NCBI GenBank assembly: GCA_030426385.1
Contig: JAUHYI010000006.1
Span: forward strand, 31,079-95,078
Source: Phycisphaerae bacterium
GTDB lineage: Bacteria; Planctomycetota; Phycisphaerae; Phycisphaerales; Phycisphaeraceae
DNA length: 64,000 nt
Direction of reading: 5' to 3'
This document shows positions 42,465-51,094 of the stretch, in pieces; positions within the stretch are counted from its first letter, which is position 1, and every line of letters begins with the position of its first letter. A program made the position numbers and the translations under genes. Under the pieces are notes generated by a model. The model saw only the letters and a list, made by a program, of their open reading frames with translations, was not told where the DNA came from and did not search any database.

Positions 42465-43285
42465 ATATGTCATTTTCGCCTGGCTGTGAACTGATCGTGG
42501 TGATGCCTGTTTATAACGAACAGGAATGCGTCGGTCGCGTGGTGCGTGAATGGATCACTGAACTGTCGCATCACGATATCGATTACACGATGCTGGTCAT
42601 CAATGATGGATCAACCGATCACACGTTGGAAACATTGCAGGAATTGCAACGCGAGTTCGGCGAACGACTAGAAATCGTGGATCGCGAAAATCGTGGGCAT
42701 GGCCAATCATGTATTCAAGGCTACATGATAGCTGTCGAACGACGCGCTCAATGGGTGATGCAGTTGGACAGCGATGGCCAATGCGATCCGGGTTATTTCC
42801 GAACGTTCTGGGCGTTGCGTGATCAACATGATGTGGTGTATGGGCACCGGGTGCGACGCGACGATGGCGCGAAGCGCGTGGTGGCGAGCTGGGTGTTGAA
42901 AACCGGTTTGTTGCTGTTGGCCCGCGTGCGTTGTGTGGATGCGAATGTGCCGTACCGATTGATGACGGTGAAAAAATTAGCGGGGATCGTGGAATGTGTG
43001 CCGAACCAATTTTTCCTGGCAAACGTGGCGATGTCGGTGTTGTTGAGACGTGCGAAATGGCGTCAGGCTGTGGTCCCGATTCGATTCCGCAAACGATATG
43101 CCGGCCAGCCGAAAGTTTCATTCGCGAAGTTCGGCGTTAAGGCCATCGAACTGTTCCGACAACTGGGCGCGTTGCAACCGCCGGTGTCCACTGATACAGA
43201 TTCGAGTCCAAGCGTGGCCGTGACCGATGATGTGGCAGGTACGACCGCGGTTGTGGATTCGACGGTTTATCAGAAAGCGGTGTGA
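42461..43285 (+). CDS. family 2 glycosyltransferase
   Basis: This is a 274-residue GT2 enzyme. The nucleotide-sugar fold begins ELIVVMPVYNEQECVGRVVR, and NDGSTDHTLETLQEL, HGQSCIQGYM and VMQLDSDGQCDPGYF give the GT-A motifs including the DxD-like DSDG. No clear membrane helix is present apart from a weak VASWVLKTGLLLLARV. The C-terminal 40 residues are polar and Thr/Asp-rich. It is coupled to glf upstream and to the membrane protein downstream (TGATG). The donor or acceptor is unknown; polyprenyl-linked sugar transfer is possible. Confidence 0.88.
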   Translation: MNMSFSPGCELIVVMPVYNEQECVGRVVREWITELSHHDIDYTMLVINDGSTDHTLETLQELQREFGERLEIVDRENRGHGQSCIQGYMIAVERRAQWVMQLDSDGQCDPGYFRTFWALRDQHDVVYGHRVRRDDGAKRVVASWVLKTGLLLLARVRCVDANVPYRLMTVKKLAGIVECVPNQFFLANVAMSVLLRRAKWRQAVVPIRFRKRYAGQPKVSFAKFGVKAIELFRQLGALQPPVSTDTDSSPSVAVTDDVAGTTAVVDSTVYQKAV

Positions 43286-45129
43286 TGTCGACGGCGATGC
43301 ATTTGTTGCTGGCCGGGAAACCGGTTGATGAACAGGCGATGCCCGCCGATGGGCGCGAACCTGCGCCGGTGTCATGGGGTTTGGAATTGCTAGCTTCGGC
43401 GTTGGTGGGATTGCTGGTGGCTGCGGGGATTTTAGGTGTATCACGCGCGGGGCTGAACCTGACAGACGAGACGATCAATTTTCGTTTCGGCGGGTTGGTG
43501 TTGGATGGGTTGGTGCCTTACCGGGATTTTAATTATCAAGTTGGCCCGTTTCCGGTGTTGTGGGATGCGCTTTTTCAATCGGTGTTTGGCCGAGTGTATC
43601 TATCGAGTTTGATAGCCGGTGCGGTGATCAAATCGATATCCGGCGTGGCGTTGTATGCGTGTTTTCGTCAGGTGTTGGGCCGAAGCGAAGCGGTGATGCT
43701 GGGTGCGGCGTTGATGTTGCTGACGCCGATCGCTGCGCATAAATCCTATGCGGATGCGGCGATGTTCTGCTTGATCTTTGCCGCGTGCGCGCTGTGGGCC
43801 TGGCGATTGCGATCGATGAGCTTGGCGATGTTGGCAGGGATGGCCTTGGCCTGTGTCGCGGCCACACGACAGAGCAACGGCATGATGTGCGTGGCCGCGA
43901 TCGCGACGACATTGGCATGGGCCAGTGTGGTGCGATTTCATGTGGACCATTGGCGAATGACGGGCGGGGTTCTGATTGGTTTGTGGGTAGGCCTGGCAGG
44001 ATGGGCGAGTTATCTGTGGATGGTTGATGCACTCGAGCCCGCGTGGGTCCAGGTGTTTGCCGAAGCTGGTGAGAAAAAACCTTACACGTCACTGGAAATG
44101 ATTGTGGATGCCTTGACCGGTGGCACCGCGGTGACGGGGCGCATGTCGTTGCTGGTCGGCAATGTGGGGCCGTTGGTGGTCGCGGCGTTGGCGGGTTTGT
44201 TGTTCTGGTTTAAGCAGCGCAGGTGGGCCGTGGTTTTGCTGGGATTATTTGCGGTGGTTGGGACATGCATGGATGCGTGGGGCCTGTCACGAGGACCGAT
44301 CGGCGTGTGGATCGGTGCGGATGTGCCACGCGTGATGTTGACATTGTTGGCCATCATCATGGCGTTCTGGCAAAAATTATCGCTGGGCATCTGGCTGGTG
44401 ATTGCGATTGCCCTGGGCGAAATTTGGGGCATGCAGATTTCATGGATGGGACGCGACCACCTGAGTCAGACGATGATGCCGTTGTTCGTGGTGGTGTTGA
44501 TGTTGTGTCCATGGTGGTCGATGCGTTGGCGACATGCGGTGGCGTTGTTGATCGTCGCAGCATCAGTAACCGGCTATGCATCGACAGCCTTGACGCGAGC
44601 CGATGCAAAATCATGGGATCAATACACCAATGCGGACAATTCGAAACTTCGTGCTATTTATCTGCCTCGGGAAAAAGCCGAATTGTTGACGCAATTGCAA
44701 TCGCATGTCCAACCCGGCGACCGCATGTTCATCTATGGGGGTGCTGCGGTGTTGTACACGTTGCTGGATGCCGAAAATCCGACGGCGGTGCAAATGATTT
44801 ACCCGGATTACATTTCCATGCGTGATGCGCAGGCGATGGCGCATGTTTTAACGAACGATCCGCCGACATGGTTAATCGCCACGTGGGGGCCTTCGTTTAT
44901 CAAACCGTATGCGGATGCGAATCCTATGGATTTGCCGAGCGATACGCCGCCGGAACATTTTGGTTTCAACGGCGTGGCCATGTCACATTTGCATCAGGCG
45001 ATTCATGGTTTGATGTCGCGCTACGAATGCGTGGTGGATGCGGCGAATATTGAAACGCCGACGCCGCACGGCCTGGACAGTGATCGTTCAACGGTACTGC
45101 GGCTGTATCGTTTGCGTGCGAATGATTAG
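43285..45129 (+). CDS. multi-pass membrane protein, GT39/ArnT-like
   Basis: This 614-residue protein has about ten to twelve hydrophobic helices (for example LLASALVGLLVAAGILGVS and LALACVAATRQSNGMMCV regions). The first periplasmic loop contains DETINFRFGGLVLDGLVPYR and VGPFPVLWDALFQ, resembling the acidic loop of lipid-linked-sugar glycosyltransferases of the PMT/ArnT superfamily. The C-terminal 150 residues are soluble (PREKAELLTQLQSHVQPGDR). ATG 43285 overlaps the previous stop. It probably transfers a sugar from a polyprenyl carrier, but the family level is uncertain. Confidence 0.75.
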   Translation: MSTAMHLLLAGKPVDEQAMPADGREPAPVSWGLELLASALVGLLVAAGILGVSRAGLNLTDETINFRFGGLVLDGLVPYRDFNYQVGPFPVLWDALFQSVFGRVYLSSLIAGAVIKSISGVALYACFRQVLGRSEAVMLGAALMLLTPIAAHKSYADAAMFCLIFAACALWAWRLRSMSLAMLAGMALACVAATRQSNGMMCVAAIATTLAWASVVRFHVDHWRMTGGVLIGLWVGLAGWASYLWMVDALEPAWVQVFAEAGEKKPYTSLEMIVDALTGGTAVTGRMSLLVGNVGPLVVAALAGLLFWFKQRRWAVVLLGLFAVVGTCMDAWGLSRGPIGVWIGADVPRVMLTLLAIIMAFWQKLSLGIWLVIAIALGEIWGMQISWMGRDHLSQTMMPLFVVVLMLCPWWSMRWRHAVALLIVAASVTGYASTALTRADAKSWDQYTNADNSKLRAIYLPREKAELLTQLQSHVQPGDRMFIYGGAAVLYTLLDAENPTAVQMIYPDYISMRDAQAMAHVLTNDPPTWLIATWGPSFIKPYADANPMDLPSDTPPEHFGFNGVAMSHLHQAIHGLMSRYECVVDAANIETPTPHGLDSDRSTVLRLYRLRAND

Positions 45130-45157
45130 ACGTTGACGCGTTCGGATATCTGACGGC

Positions 45158-46534
45158 TTAACGTTTGGAACCGTTGCCGTTGTTGCGGCCGTTGCCATTT
45201 TTATGACCGTTTTTGTGGCCGTTTTTACCGTCATTGTTTTGACTGCTGTCGGACTGATCGCCCAGATCGTCTTCCAGCGATTCGATGCGCACGGCACTGA
45301 CGCGATTGGGCTCGGCCTGTGTCACAACAAATCGCAATGCGTCATATTCAAACGATTCGCCAGCTTCGGGCACATGACCAAGCTGGGCTAACACGAAGCC
45401 GCCGAGCGTTTCGTAGTCGTCGTTTTCGGGTAATTCGATATCCAGTTCGTCGTTGAGCGTATCAATGTACACACGAGCATCGGCCTCGGCGGTGCGCGGA
45501 TCAATGGTACGTATCTCCGGTTTTTCTTTATCGATCGGCTCGTACTCGTCCTCGATATCACCAATGATTTCTTCGATGATATCTTCAATGGTGACCAGTC
45601 CAGCGGTTCCGCCGTACTCGTCGAGCACGATGGCGATGTGAACTTTGCGCAGCTTGAATTCTTCGAGCAGCTCGCGAACGGGCTTGGTTTGCGGCACCAT
45701 CATCGCGGGGCGCACCTGATTGCGCAATTCAAACGTCGGACTGTTGCCTAAAAATCGAATCAAATCCTTGGCATACAAAATGCCGACGATGTGATCGAGA
45801 TTGTCTTCGTACACCGGAATACGGCTGTGGCCATCACGAATGATCGCGTCTTTGACGGTTTCCAGATCGGCAGCGACTTCGATGCCACGCACGTCGGTAC
45901 GTGGCGTCATGATTTGATCTGCCGAGGTAGATGGCAATTCGATCACCGCTTCGAGCATGTCCTTTTGCTCTGCATCGACTGCACCGTCTTCATCGTGTTC
46001 CTCAACCGCAGAGATGACTTCGTCTTTAAGGTCTTCGGTTTTGTTATCACGTTCGTCATCGACGCCTGCCAATCGGCGGATCACCGGATCGACAATTTGC
46101 AGAACTTTGATGGCCGGGCGACACACGGTATGGAGCACAAACAACAAGGGGATGACCACGCAGAGTAATTTTTCCGGCGCGTAGTGGGCCCAGGTTTGTG
46201 GAATGGTGACGCCGAAGATTGTGATCAGGATGCCCGCCACGATTAGGGCTTCGATGCTCAGCATGTAAGGCGTGGCTTCAGGATTCTGATGCCCCAGCCA
46301 ATTCAACAGTGCCAACAACAACACGAGATTGAGCACGACCCGAAAAATCGCGGTCATCATCAACAGCGACCGCGTGCGTTCGAGCAAGAGTGGGAACCGA
46401 TATTCGCGATCGCGATCCTCGAGCATTTCCGAAAGGCGAGCCCGGCTATAGGTGCGTAGGGCGATATTGCAAGCTGAAAAGAAACAGCCCAGCACGATCG
46501 CCACTAGAACCAGCCAGATCATGGGATCACTCAT
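45158..46534 (-). CDS. CorC/TlyC-type protein: DUF21, CBS pair and CorC_HlyC domains
   Basis: This is a 458-residue membrane protein. The N-terminal DUF21 domain has about four helices (MIWLVLVAIVLGCFFSACNI onward). Two CBS domains follow, marked by MTPRTDVRGIEVAADLETVK and VGILYAKDLIRFLGN, with IVLDEYGGTAGLVTIEDIIE before the CorC_HlyC transporter-associated domain (DNDELDIELPENDDY-like region; EAGESFEYDALRFVV). It may take part in divalent-cation efflux. The ATG overlaps the ybeY stop (ATGA). The tail is a Gly/Asn/Lys-rich low-complexity stretch (KNGHKNGHKNGNGRNN). Confidence 0.9.
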   Translation of the reverse strand: MSDPMIWLVLVAIVLGCFFSACNIALRTYSRARLSEMLEDRDREYRFPLLLERTRSLLMMTAIFRVVLNLVLLLALLNWLGHQNPEATPYMLSIEALIVAGILITIFGVTIPQTWAHYAPEKLLCVVIPLLFVLHTVCRPAIKVLQIVDPVIRRLAGVDDERDNKTEDLKDEVISAVEEHDEDGAVDAEQKDMLEAVIELPSTSADQIMTPRTDVRGIEVAADLETVKDAIIRDGHSRIPVYEDNLDHIVGILYAKDLIRFLGNSPTFELRNQVRPAMMVPQTKPVRELLEEFKLRKVHIAIVLDEYGGTAGLVTIEDIIEEIIGDIEDEYEPIDKEKPEIRTIDPRTAEADARVYIDTLNDELDIELPENDDYETLGGFVLAQLGHVPEAGESFEYDALRFVVTQAEPNRVSAVRIESLEDDLGDQSDSSQNNDGKNGHKNGHKNGNGRNNGNGSKR

Positions 46535-47229
46535 GGTTGTGAATCCGTACGATAGACAGGCGGGAAGCCCGCCTCGGCGAGCCATTCGTCTTCACGTTGG
46601 TGCATGCGAGCAGCCTCGATAGGATCGTGGTCATCGTACCCGAGCAAATGCAACAGGCCGTGAACCACGTAGAGCAGAAGTTCCATTTGAATATCATGAC
46701 CGCGTGCGATGGCCTGGCGCTTGGCCACGTCGTAGCACACGATAATTTCGCCGAACAGGGATTGTGGATGCTCGCCGGGCTGCGGAACGCTGGCATCATC
46801 CGCATTCGCATGTATATCGTCAGCCATACCCTCGGTATCGGTATCGTCATCCGTATCGCGCAGATCGAACGTCAACACGTCGGTCGTGGTCGGATCGTCG
46901 AGAAAGCGTTCGTGTAGATCGGTCATCTGGGCGTCATCGACCACGGCCAGGCTCAGGTGCCCGCGATGAATGTGAGCCACCTCGAGCACGCGCTGCACCG
47001 CACGGGTCATCCAGTTGGCCAACGCCTCGTGTTTGTCGTGTTCCCCCGAATCGGCATAGCTCGCCTCATCACTGTCACAGCCATCGCCGTTTTGCAGGCC
47101 ATGGCTGGTCATAGACGGGGGGTCGTCAGACGCAGGGTCTTCGTTGTCTTCAATGTTGCCGAACTGGTTCACATCGACAACAGTTTCGACGGCGCAACGC
47201 TCTTGGTCGTTCATGGGTAATGTCGTCAT
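46531..47229 (-). CDS. ybeY: endoribonuclease YbeY
   Basis: This is an rRNA-maturation endonuclease of 232 residues. The zinc motif is HGLLHLLGYDDHDPIEAARM, preceded by LFGEIIVCYDVAKRQA and the substrate motif TTDVLTFDL. Compared with normal YbeY (about 150-160 residues) it has a long acidic N-terminal extension (DEASYADSGEHDKHEALANW region) and a 30-residue acidic insertion after FDLRDTDDDTDTEGMADDIH. The start could also be an ATG 15 bp further downstream or a GTG at 47247. It is co-translated with the CorC-like gene, a frequent pairing in bacteria. Confidence 0.9.
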   Translation of the reverse strand: MTTLPMNDQERCAVETVVDVNQFGNIEDNEDPASDDPPSMTSHGLQNGDGCDSDEASYADSGEHDKHEALANWMTRAVQRVLEVAHIHRGHLSLAVVDDAQMTDLHERFLDDPTTTDVLTFDLRDTDDDTDTEGMADDIHANADDASVPQPGEHPQSLFGEIIVCYDVAKRQAIARGHDIQMELLLYVVHGLLHLLGYDDHDPIEAARMHQREDEWLAEAGFPPVYRTDSQP

Positions 47230-47306
47230 GGAAGCGGTCAGTTTCACCGTGGTGTTGTCAGCTAGAGTCTTGTGTCTGTCTAGGGTCTAGGGTGAATCGA
47301 AGAATA

Positions 47307-47726
47307 TCAGGACACAGCAGGCAAGGAACAATCCTTGCGTTTGATCATATGAACACAATTGCCGCGGTCATTGTACGACACCTCGGTCATGTATGCCTTG
47401 ACCAGCATGACCCCTCGGCCACAGGGTCGATCGAGGTTTTCCAAATCGGTTGGGTCGGGCAATTTTTCGGGATTGAACCCGCACCCCTCGTCACAAATCG
47501 TGATCTCGAATTGTTCGTCGGTGACCTCGTACTCCACGGTCACCTTTTTCGCTTCATCACAGCAATTGCCATGACGCACCGCATTGGTCAGCCCTTCCTC
47601 CAGAGCCAACTGAATCGCGAACGTGGCGTTTTCGCCATAGCCCTTGGCCTCGACCTCGTCGAGGATTTTCTTCCGCAGCTCAATGGCCTCGGGCATTCGA
47701 CTTGGAAAAATTACTCGCGTCATCAT
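47307..47726 (-). CDS. RsbW/SpoIIAB-like anti-sigma serine kinase
   Basis: This is a 139-residue ATP-binding protein of the GHKL type. The N-box reads LALEEGLTNAVRHGNCCDEA and the G1 box ITICDEGCGFNPEKLPD, followed by GRGVMLVKAYMTEV (G2-like). GGAGGGG lies directly before the first ATG, which decides the start. Partner-switching kinases bind a sigma factor or phosphorylate a STAS protein. The STAS gene at 47829 is directly upstream on the same strand and the RsbU-like phosphatase lies at 39654. Activity class is clear; the target is unknown. Confidence 0.9.
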   Translation of the reverse strand: MMTRVIFPSRMPEAIELRKKILDEVEAKGYGENATFAIQLALEEGLTNAVRHGNCCDEAKKVTVEYEVTDEQFEITICDEGCGFNPEKLPDPTDLENLDRPCGRGVMLVKAYMTEVSYNDRGNCVHMIKRKDCSLPAVS

Positions 47727-47828
47727 TACCCCTCCCCACATTCCCCTTCCTCGGTTCATGATTGCCCTTCAACACGGTTGATTCAGGGGGTCAAGGGAAG
47801 GGCCTTTCTTCAACAATGGTCAGTTCGA

Positions 47829-48188
47829 CTATTTAAAACTCTTGAGGGCCAATTCGGAGGTTTCATGGATTTGAAACAGTTTGTTCAATTTGGTGATCAC
47901 AAATACTTCGTAGATTTGTGCATCAATATCTGCCAGGCGCAGTTGTCCGCCCTTCTGTCGCAGTTTGTTATTGACGGTGATCAGGGTGCCCAGCGCTGCC
48001 GATGACAGGTGCTCGACTTGATCGAAACTGATCAGGATCTTCGGCGTGGTTGACGCATCAATGATCTGACCGATTTCCTCGCCGATCTGCTGAATGCTGG
48101 CCTCTTCGAGAATGTTGCGATCAATAAAGCCGATACGCGTGACATCGCCTTCCTGGCGGACGAGTAATCGAGAATTCTGTGTGGCCAT
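47829..48188 (-). CDS. STAS-domain anti-sigma factor antagonist (RsbV-like)
   Basis: This is a 119-residue STAS protein. TRIGFIDRNILEEASIQQIG and ILISFDQVEHLSSAALGTLI are the family core, with the phosphorylatable Ser in the LSSAALG loop. The C-terminal half (GGQLRLADIDAQIYEVFVIT) completes the fold. With the kinase gene 100 bp downstream it forms a typical partner-switch pair. It is the first gene of a minus-strand series down to 45158. Confidence is high. Confidence 0.92.
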   Translation of the reverse strand: MATQNSRLLVRQEGDVTRIGFIDRNILEEASIQQIGEEIGQIIDASTTPKILISFDQVEHLSSAALGTLITVNNKLRQKGGQLRLADIDAQIYEVFVITKLNKLFQIHETSELALKSFK

Positions 48189-48371
48189 ACCTGCGGACTC
48201 CTGAGGGCATACAAGCTTGTCGGACTGTAAGTCTAGTAAAAAACTATGTCAAGACCAACATCATGACACAGCCAATCACTTGTTATAGTAGCGATTGCTA
48301 CGATTGTTCGCAGCGTCAAACCCCAAAACAATCCCGAACAGGCCTAGACGAGTCCCGGACCTCCCTCGAGC

Positions 48372-48466
48372 ACCCCCGGGTTACCCCCGGGTTACCCCCG
48401 AATTACTCCCGGATTAACCCCGGATAACCCCGGATAGCCCGCAGATTATCCCCGGATTACCCGCAA
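48372..48466 (+). repeat. degenerate tandem repeat, about 11-12 bp unit
   Basis: About eight units of the type CCCCCGGGTTA / CCCCGGATTA occur in series, the first two identical and later ones drifting. There is no spacer structure, so it is not a CRISPR array. Confidence 0.75.
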
Positions 48467-48810
48467 GCTCGCTCCCCAGCTCATCCTGATACATGTCCGG
48501 CCCATGCCCAACGCATGGTGGAAAACCCGGCCTCCCCGGCCTGTTGGGTAGCTCCCGTAGATGTCAGACGCTCGGCGCGGTAGACTTACAACTTATCGGC
48601 CCCCCCACTTGCCCCCGCTCACTTGACCCCGTACTTGACCCCACGCACTTGCCCCGCTTGACGATACTCACCCAACTTCAGAAATATGGACAAGCACCGC
48701 CCAAAACGGACATCAGCAAATGCGGAAAACATAAAACAGCACAGGGACGCTTGAAAAAGCCAGGAAATCGCAGGAAATCGCAGGGAAACCCGAAAAAACA
48801 CCGTTAAACG

Positions 48811-48870
48811 TGGTAAAACACCGGGAAACGCAGGAAAACGTGGTAAAACACCGGGAAACGCAGGAAAACG
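48811..48870 (+). repeat. two perfect 30-bp tandem repeats with decayed flanks
   Basis: A 30-bp unit starting tggtaaaacaccgggaaacg occurs twice without a mismatch (48811-48840 and 48841-48870). Partial units lie before (from about 48755) and after (to 48900). The tract directly precedes the ribosome site of the LysM gene. Confidence 0.85.
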
Positions 48871-48926
48871 TGGAAAAACATGGGGAAATGTGGGGAAATG
48901 TGGGGGGGGGTAGAGGTTGTTTGCTT

Positions 48927-49979
48927 ATGAAAAGTTCTTATAAAATCACATTTGCTTCGGTCGCTTTACTCTGCGTGGTGATTCTCGTGTATTACACGAC
49001 CCAGGGCAGTCCTGAGGGCACCGACGCGTTTGAAACCGTCCCCGCCCCGCCCAGCAGCTCGTCCTATGCCGCTGGCGACACCTCAGGCAGTTATGCCCAG
49101 AGCAGTGCTCAATTAGCCCGCTCAGGCTCTGCGGCGACCAACCGACCAACCACGTCAGATGCCACCTACCGCCCACGGATGGCACTCAACGGATCAGCGA
49201 TTGATCCCGCAGGCGACGGCTTAACGGCCACGAATTCGATCAGTGCAGAAGAAGCCGATTCTCATCCGCCCATGACGTTGACGCTGGATGGCCATGTTGA
49301 TGATGTGTCCGTGCCCGAGGCGGCCGCGATTGAAGAATTTTTAGCCGCAGACAATAACACTGACGATGGCGAAGCGACCGACACCACGACCGTCGGCACC
49401 GGCGCCCTTGCGATGGCCAACACGAACAACAAACGGCCGTTCGGCCCCGAACCCTTGCTCCGGGCTGAGCCGACACGTACCAGCCCTGCGGTGCGTTCGC
49501 TCACCGGCTCAAGCACGTTGGTCGCGTCCAGCGAATCGGCCACCTCGGCGATCGGCAACAACGCCAATGCATCACGCCCAACAACCAACGCGAACAAAAC
49601 CTACACCATTCAAAGTGGCGACACTTTCAGTTCCATCGCGATTCGCAATTACGGTTCCGATCGTTACTGGATCGATATCGCGCAAGCGAATCCGCTGGTC
49701 GATCCCGCTCGCTTGAAAGTCGGCACCGAAATTCGTTTGCCCAGTTCCGATCAGTTGCGAGCCAGCGATGGCACCTCACCCGCAGCACCCGGTCAGGAAA
49801 CGAGCTACACCATTCGTTCGGGCGATAGCCTGTCAACGGTGGCCAGTAAGTTTTACAAAAACCCCGGCAAGTGGAAGCTGATCTGGCGAGCCAACCGCGA
49901 TCAATTGGGAAGCAATCCTGACGCTTTGCAGCCGGGCATGAAACTGCGCATTCCCCCCGATCCCAATCCTGCCCGCTAA
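48927..49979 (+). CDS. membrane-anchored protein with two LysM domains
   Basis: This is a 350-residue envelope protein. The N-terminus KSSYKITFASVALLCVVILV is a membrane anchor or uncleaved signal. A long Ser/Thr/Ala-rich spacer covers residues about 35-205. Two LysM domains follow: KTYTIQSGDTFSSIAIRNYG to KVGTEIRLP, and TSYTIRSGDSLSTVASKFYK to LQPGMKLRIP. ATG 48927 is chosen because AGAGG precedes it and the anchor starts there; the longer frame reads into tandem repeats. It probably binds peptidoglycan from the membrane side. It is related in design to the lipoprotein at 9170. Confidence 0.87.
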   Translation: MKSSYKITFASVALLCVVILVYYTTQGSPEGTDAFETVPAPPSSSSYAAGDTSGSYAQSSAQLARSGSAATNRPTTSDATYRPRMALNGSAIDPAGDGLTATNSISAEEADSHPPMTLTLDGHVDDVSVPEAAAIEEFLAADNNTDDGEATDTTTVGTGALAMANTNNKRPFGPEPLLRAEPTRTSPAVRSLTGSSTLVASSESATSAIGNNANASRPTTNANKTYTIQSGDTFSSIAIRNYGSDRYWIDIAQANPLVDPARLKVGTEIRLPSSDQLRASDGTSPAAPGQETSYTIRSGDSLSTVASKFYKNPGKWKLIWRANRDQLGSNPDALQPGMKLRIPPDPNPAR

Positions 49980-50045
49980 CGGCGGTTGCCTTCATCTGTG
50001 GCTTGCTCATAACGCGACGCCACGTTAATTACCGAGAATTGACCC

Positions 50046-51020
50046 ATGAGAATTATTGTCACAGGCGGAGCTGGTTTTGTCGGCTCCAATCTTGTTGCGC
50101 GCTTACAAGAGGATCGCCCCGATGCGGAAATCCTCGTCATCGATGACGGCCGATCCGGCACGTTTGCCAACCTGTCCAAGGAAGGCCCCGACGGTTTTAG
50201 TTTTCGCGGTGAAATGATCGGGCGTTCGCTCAACGATATCGATCTCTACGAAGTCGTTGAAGGATTTGATCCCGAAGTGGTGTATCACTTAGCCTCGATC
50301 ACTGATACCACCGTGCATGACGAATCCAAAATGATTGCCGACAATGTCGAGCCGTTCGGCGTGTTGGTGAACATGGCCGTGACGAGCAATTTCAAACTGG
50401 TGTGGGCCTCGAGCGCCGCCACCTATGGCACACGTGCCAACGGCGCGACCCAGGCCAAGCGTCCCTTCAAAATCGAAGACGCGGGCAGGCCGGCCAATGT
50501 CTACGGCTTTTCCAAATGGATCATGGAAAACATGCATCGCCGAGCCATGCAAGAATACCCCGGAGCCCATCTGGTCGGCCTGCGGTATTTCAATGTGTTC
50601 GGGCCTAATGAATCCCACAAAAAACACATGGCCAGCATGGTCTATCAATTGGCGCAGCAAATTCTCAACGGCACCGCGCCACGGATTTTTGCCGACGGCA
50701 CCCAGGCCCGCGATCAGATCTACGTCCACGACGTGGTCGATGCCACCATCACCGCGGCCAACGATGGCGTGACCAGCGGAATCTACAACTGCGGCTCGGG
50801 CGTGACCACCTCATTCAACGATGTGATTGACGCCCTCAATGAAGCCTTCGAAACGAAATGGGAGCCGGACTATTTCGACAACCCCTACTCGTTTTACCAG
50901 GACTACACCTGTGCCGATTTGTCCGCCACGCGAGCGGGAATAGGTTGGACGCCCCGCTACCAGCCCAAGCAGGCGATGGTGGAATATGCCCGGCAATTGC
51001 ACGCGACTTTCGCAACGTAG
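50046..51020 (+). CDS. NAD-dependent sugar-nucleotide epimerase, HldD-like
   Basis: This is a 324-residue extended SDR enzyme. The Rossmann start is RIIVTGGAGFVGSNLVARLQ, the catalytic site ASSAATYG with YGFSKW (Tyr-x3-Lys), and VYHLASITDTT the usual H-x-A segment. RYFNVFGPNESHKKHMASMV is characteristic of ADP-glycero-manno-heptose 6-epimerase (HldD/RfaD). It would act in lipopolysaccharide heptose synthesis, or on another NDP-sugar in this organism. It starts 66 bp after the LysM gene; no other heptose genes are in view. Subfamily is likely, not certain. Confidence 0.82.
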   Translation: MRIIVTGGAGFVGSNLVARLQEDRPDAEILVIDDGRSGTFANLSKEGPDGFSFRGEMIGRSLNDIDLYEVVEGFDPEVVYHLASITDTTVHDESKMIADNVEPFGVLVNMAVTSNFKLVWASSAATYGTRANGATQAKRPFKIEDAGRPANVYGFSKWIMENMHRRAMQEYPGAHLVGLRYFNVFGPNESHKKHMASMVYQLAQQILNGTAPRIFADGTQARDQIYVHDVVDATITAANDGVTSGIYNCGSGVTTSFNDVIDALNEAFETKWEPDYFDNPYSFYQDYTCADLSATRAGIGWTPRYQPKQAMVEYARQLHATFAT

Positions 51021-51094
51021 CGCACTTGGCTATCCTGTGTCTCGCTACGTTTTCTTTATTTATTAACACCCCGTGATCTATTCCAGAGAGGGAT

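Larger units (their letters stand above)
48189..48926. other. 738-bp intergenic stretch dominated by short repeats
   Basis: This gap separates the divergent STAS and LysM genes. After the likely promoter zone (48189-48330) come three repeat tracts: 11-12-mers of the type ccccgggttac (48372-48466), loose repeats of acttgacccc (48605-48660) and A/G-rich repeats (48740-48905). Frames open across the last tract merely translate the repeats and I do not regard them as genes. Confidence 0.65.

Noticed and set aside
48372..48870. Possible CRISPR array
   Set aside because: Units are 11-12 or 30 bp directly adjacent with no unique spacers and no cas genes nearby.
48810..48926. N-terminal extension of the LysM protein starting in the tandem repeats
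   Set aside because: The extra residues merely translate the repeats (VKHRETQENV twice); the membrane anchor and AGAGG site support ATG 48927.
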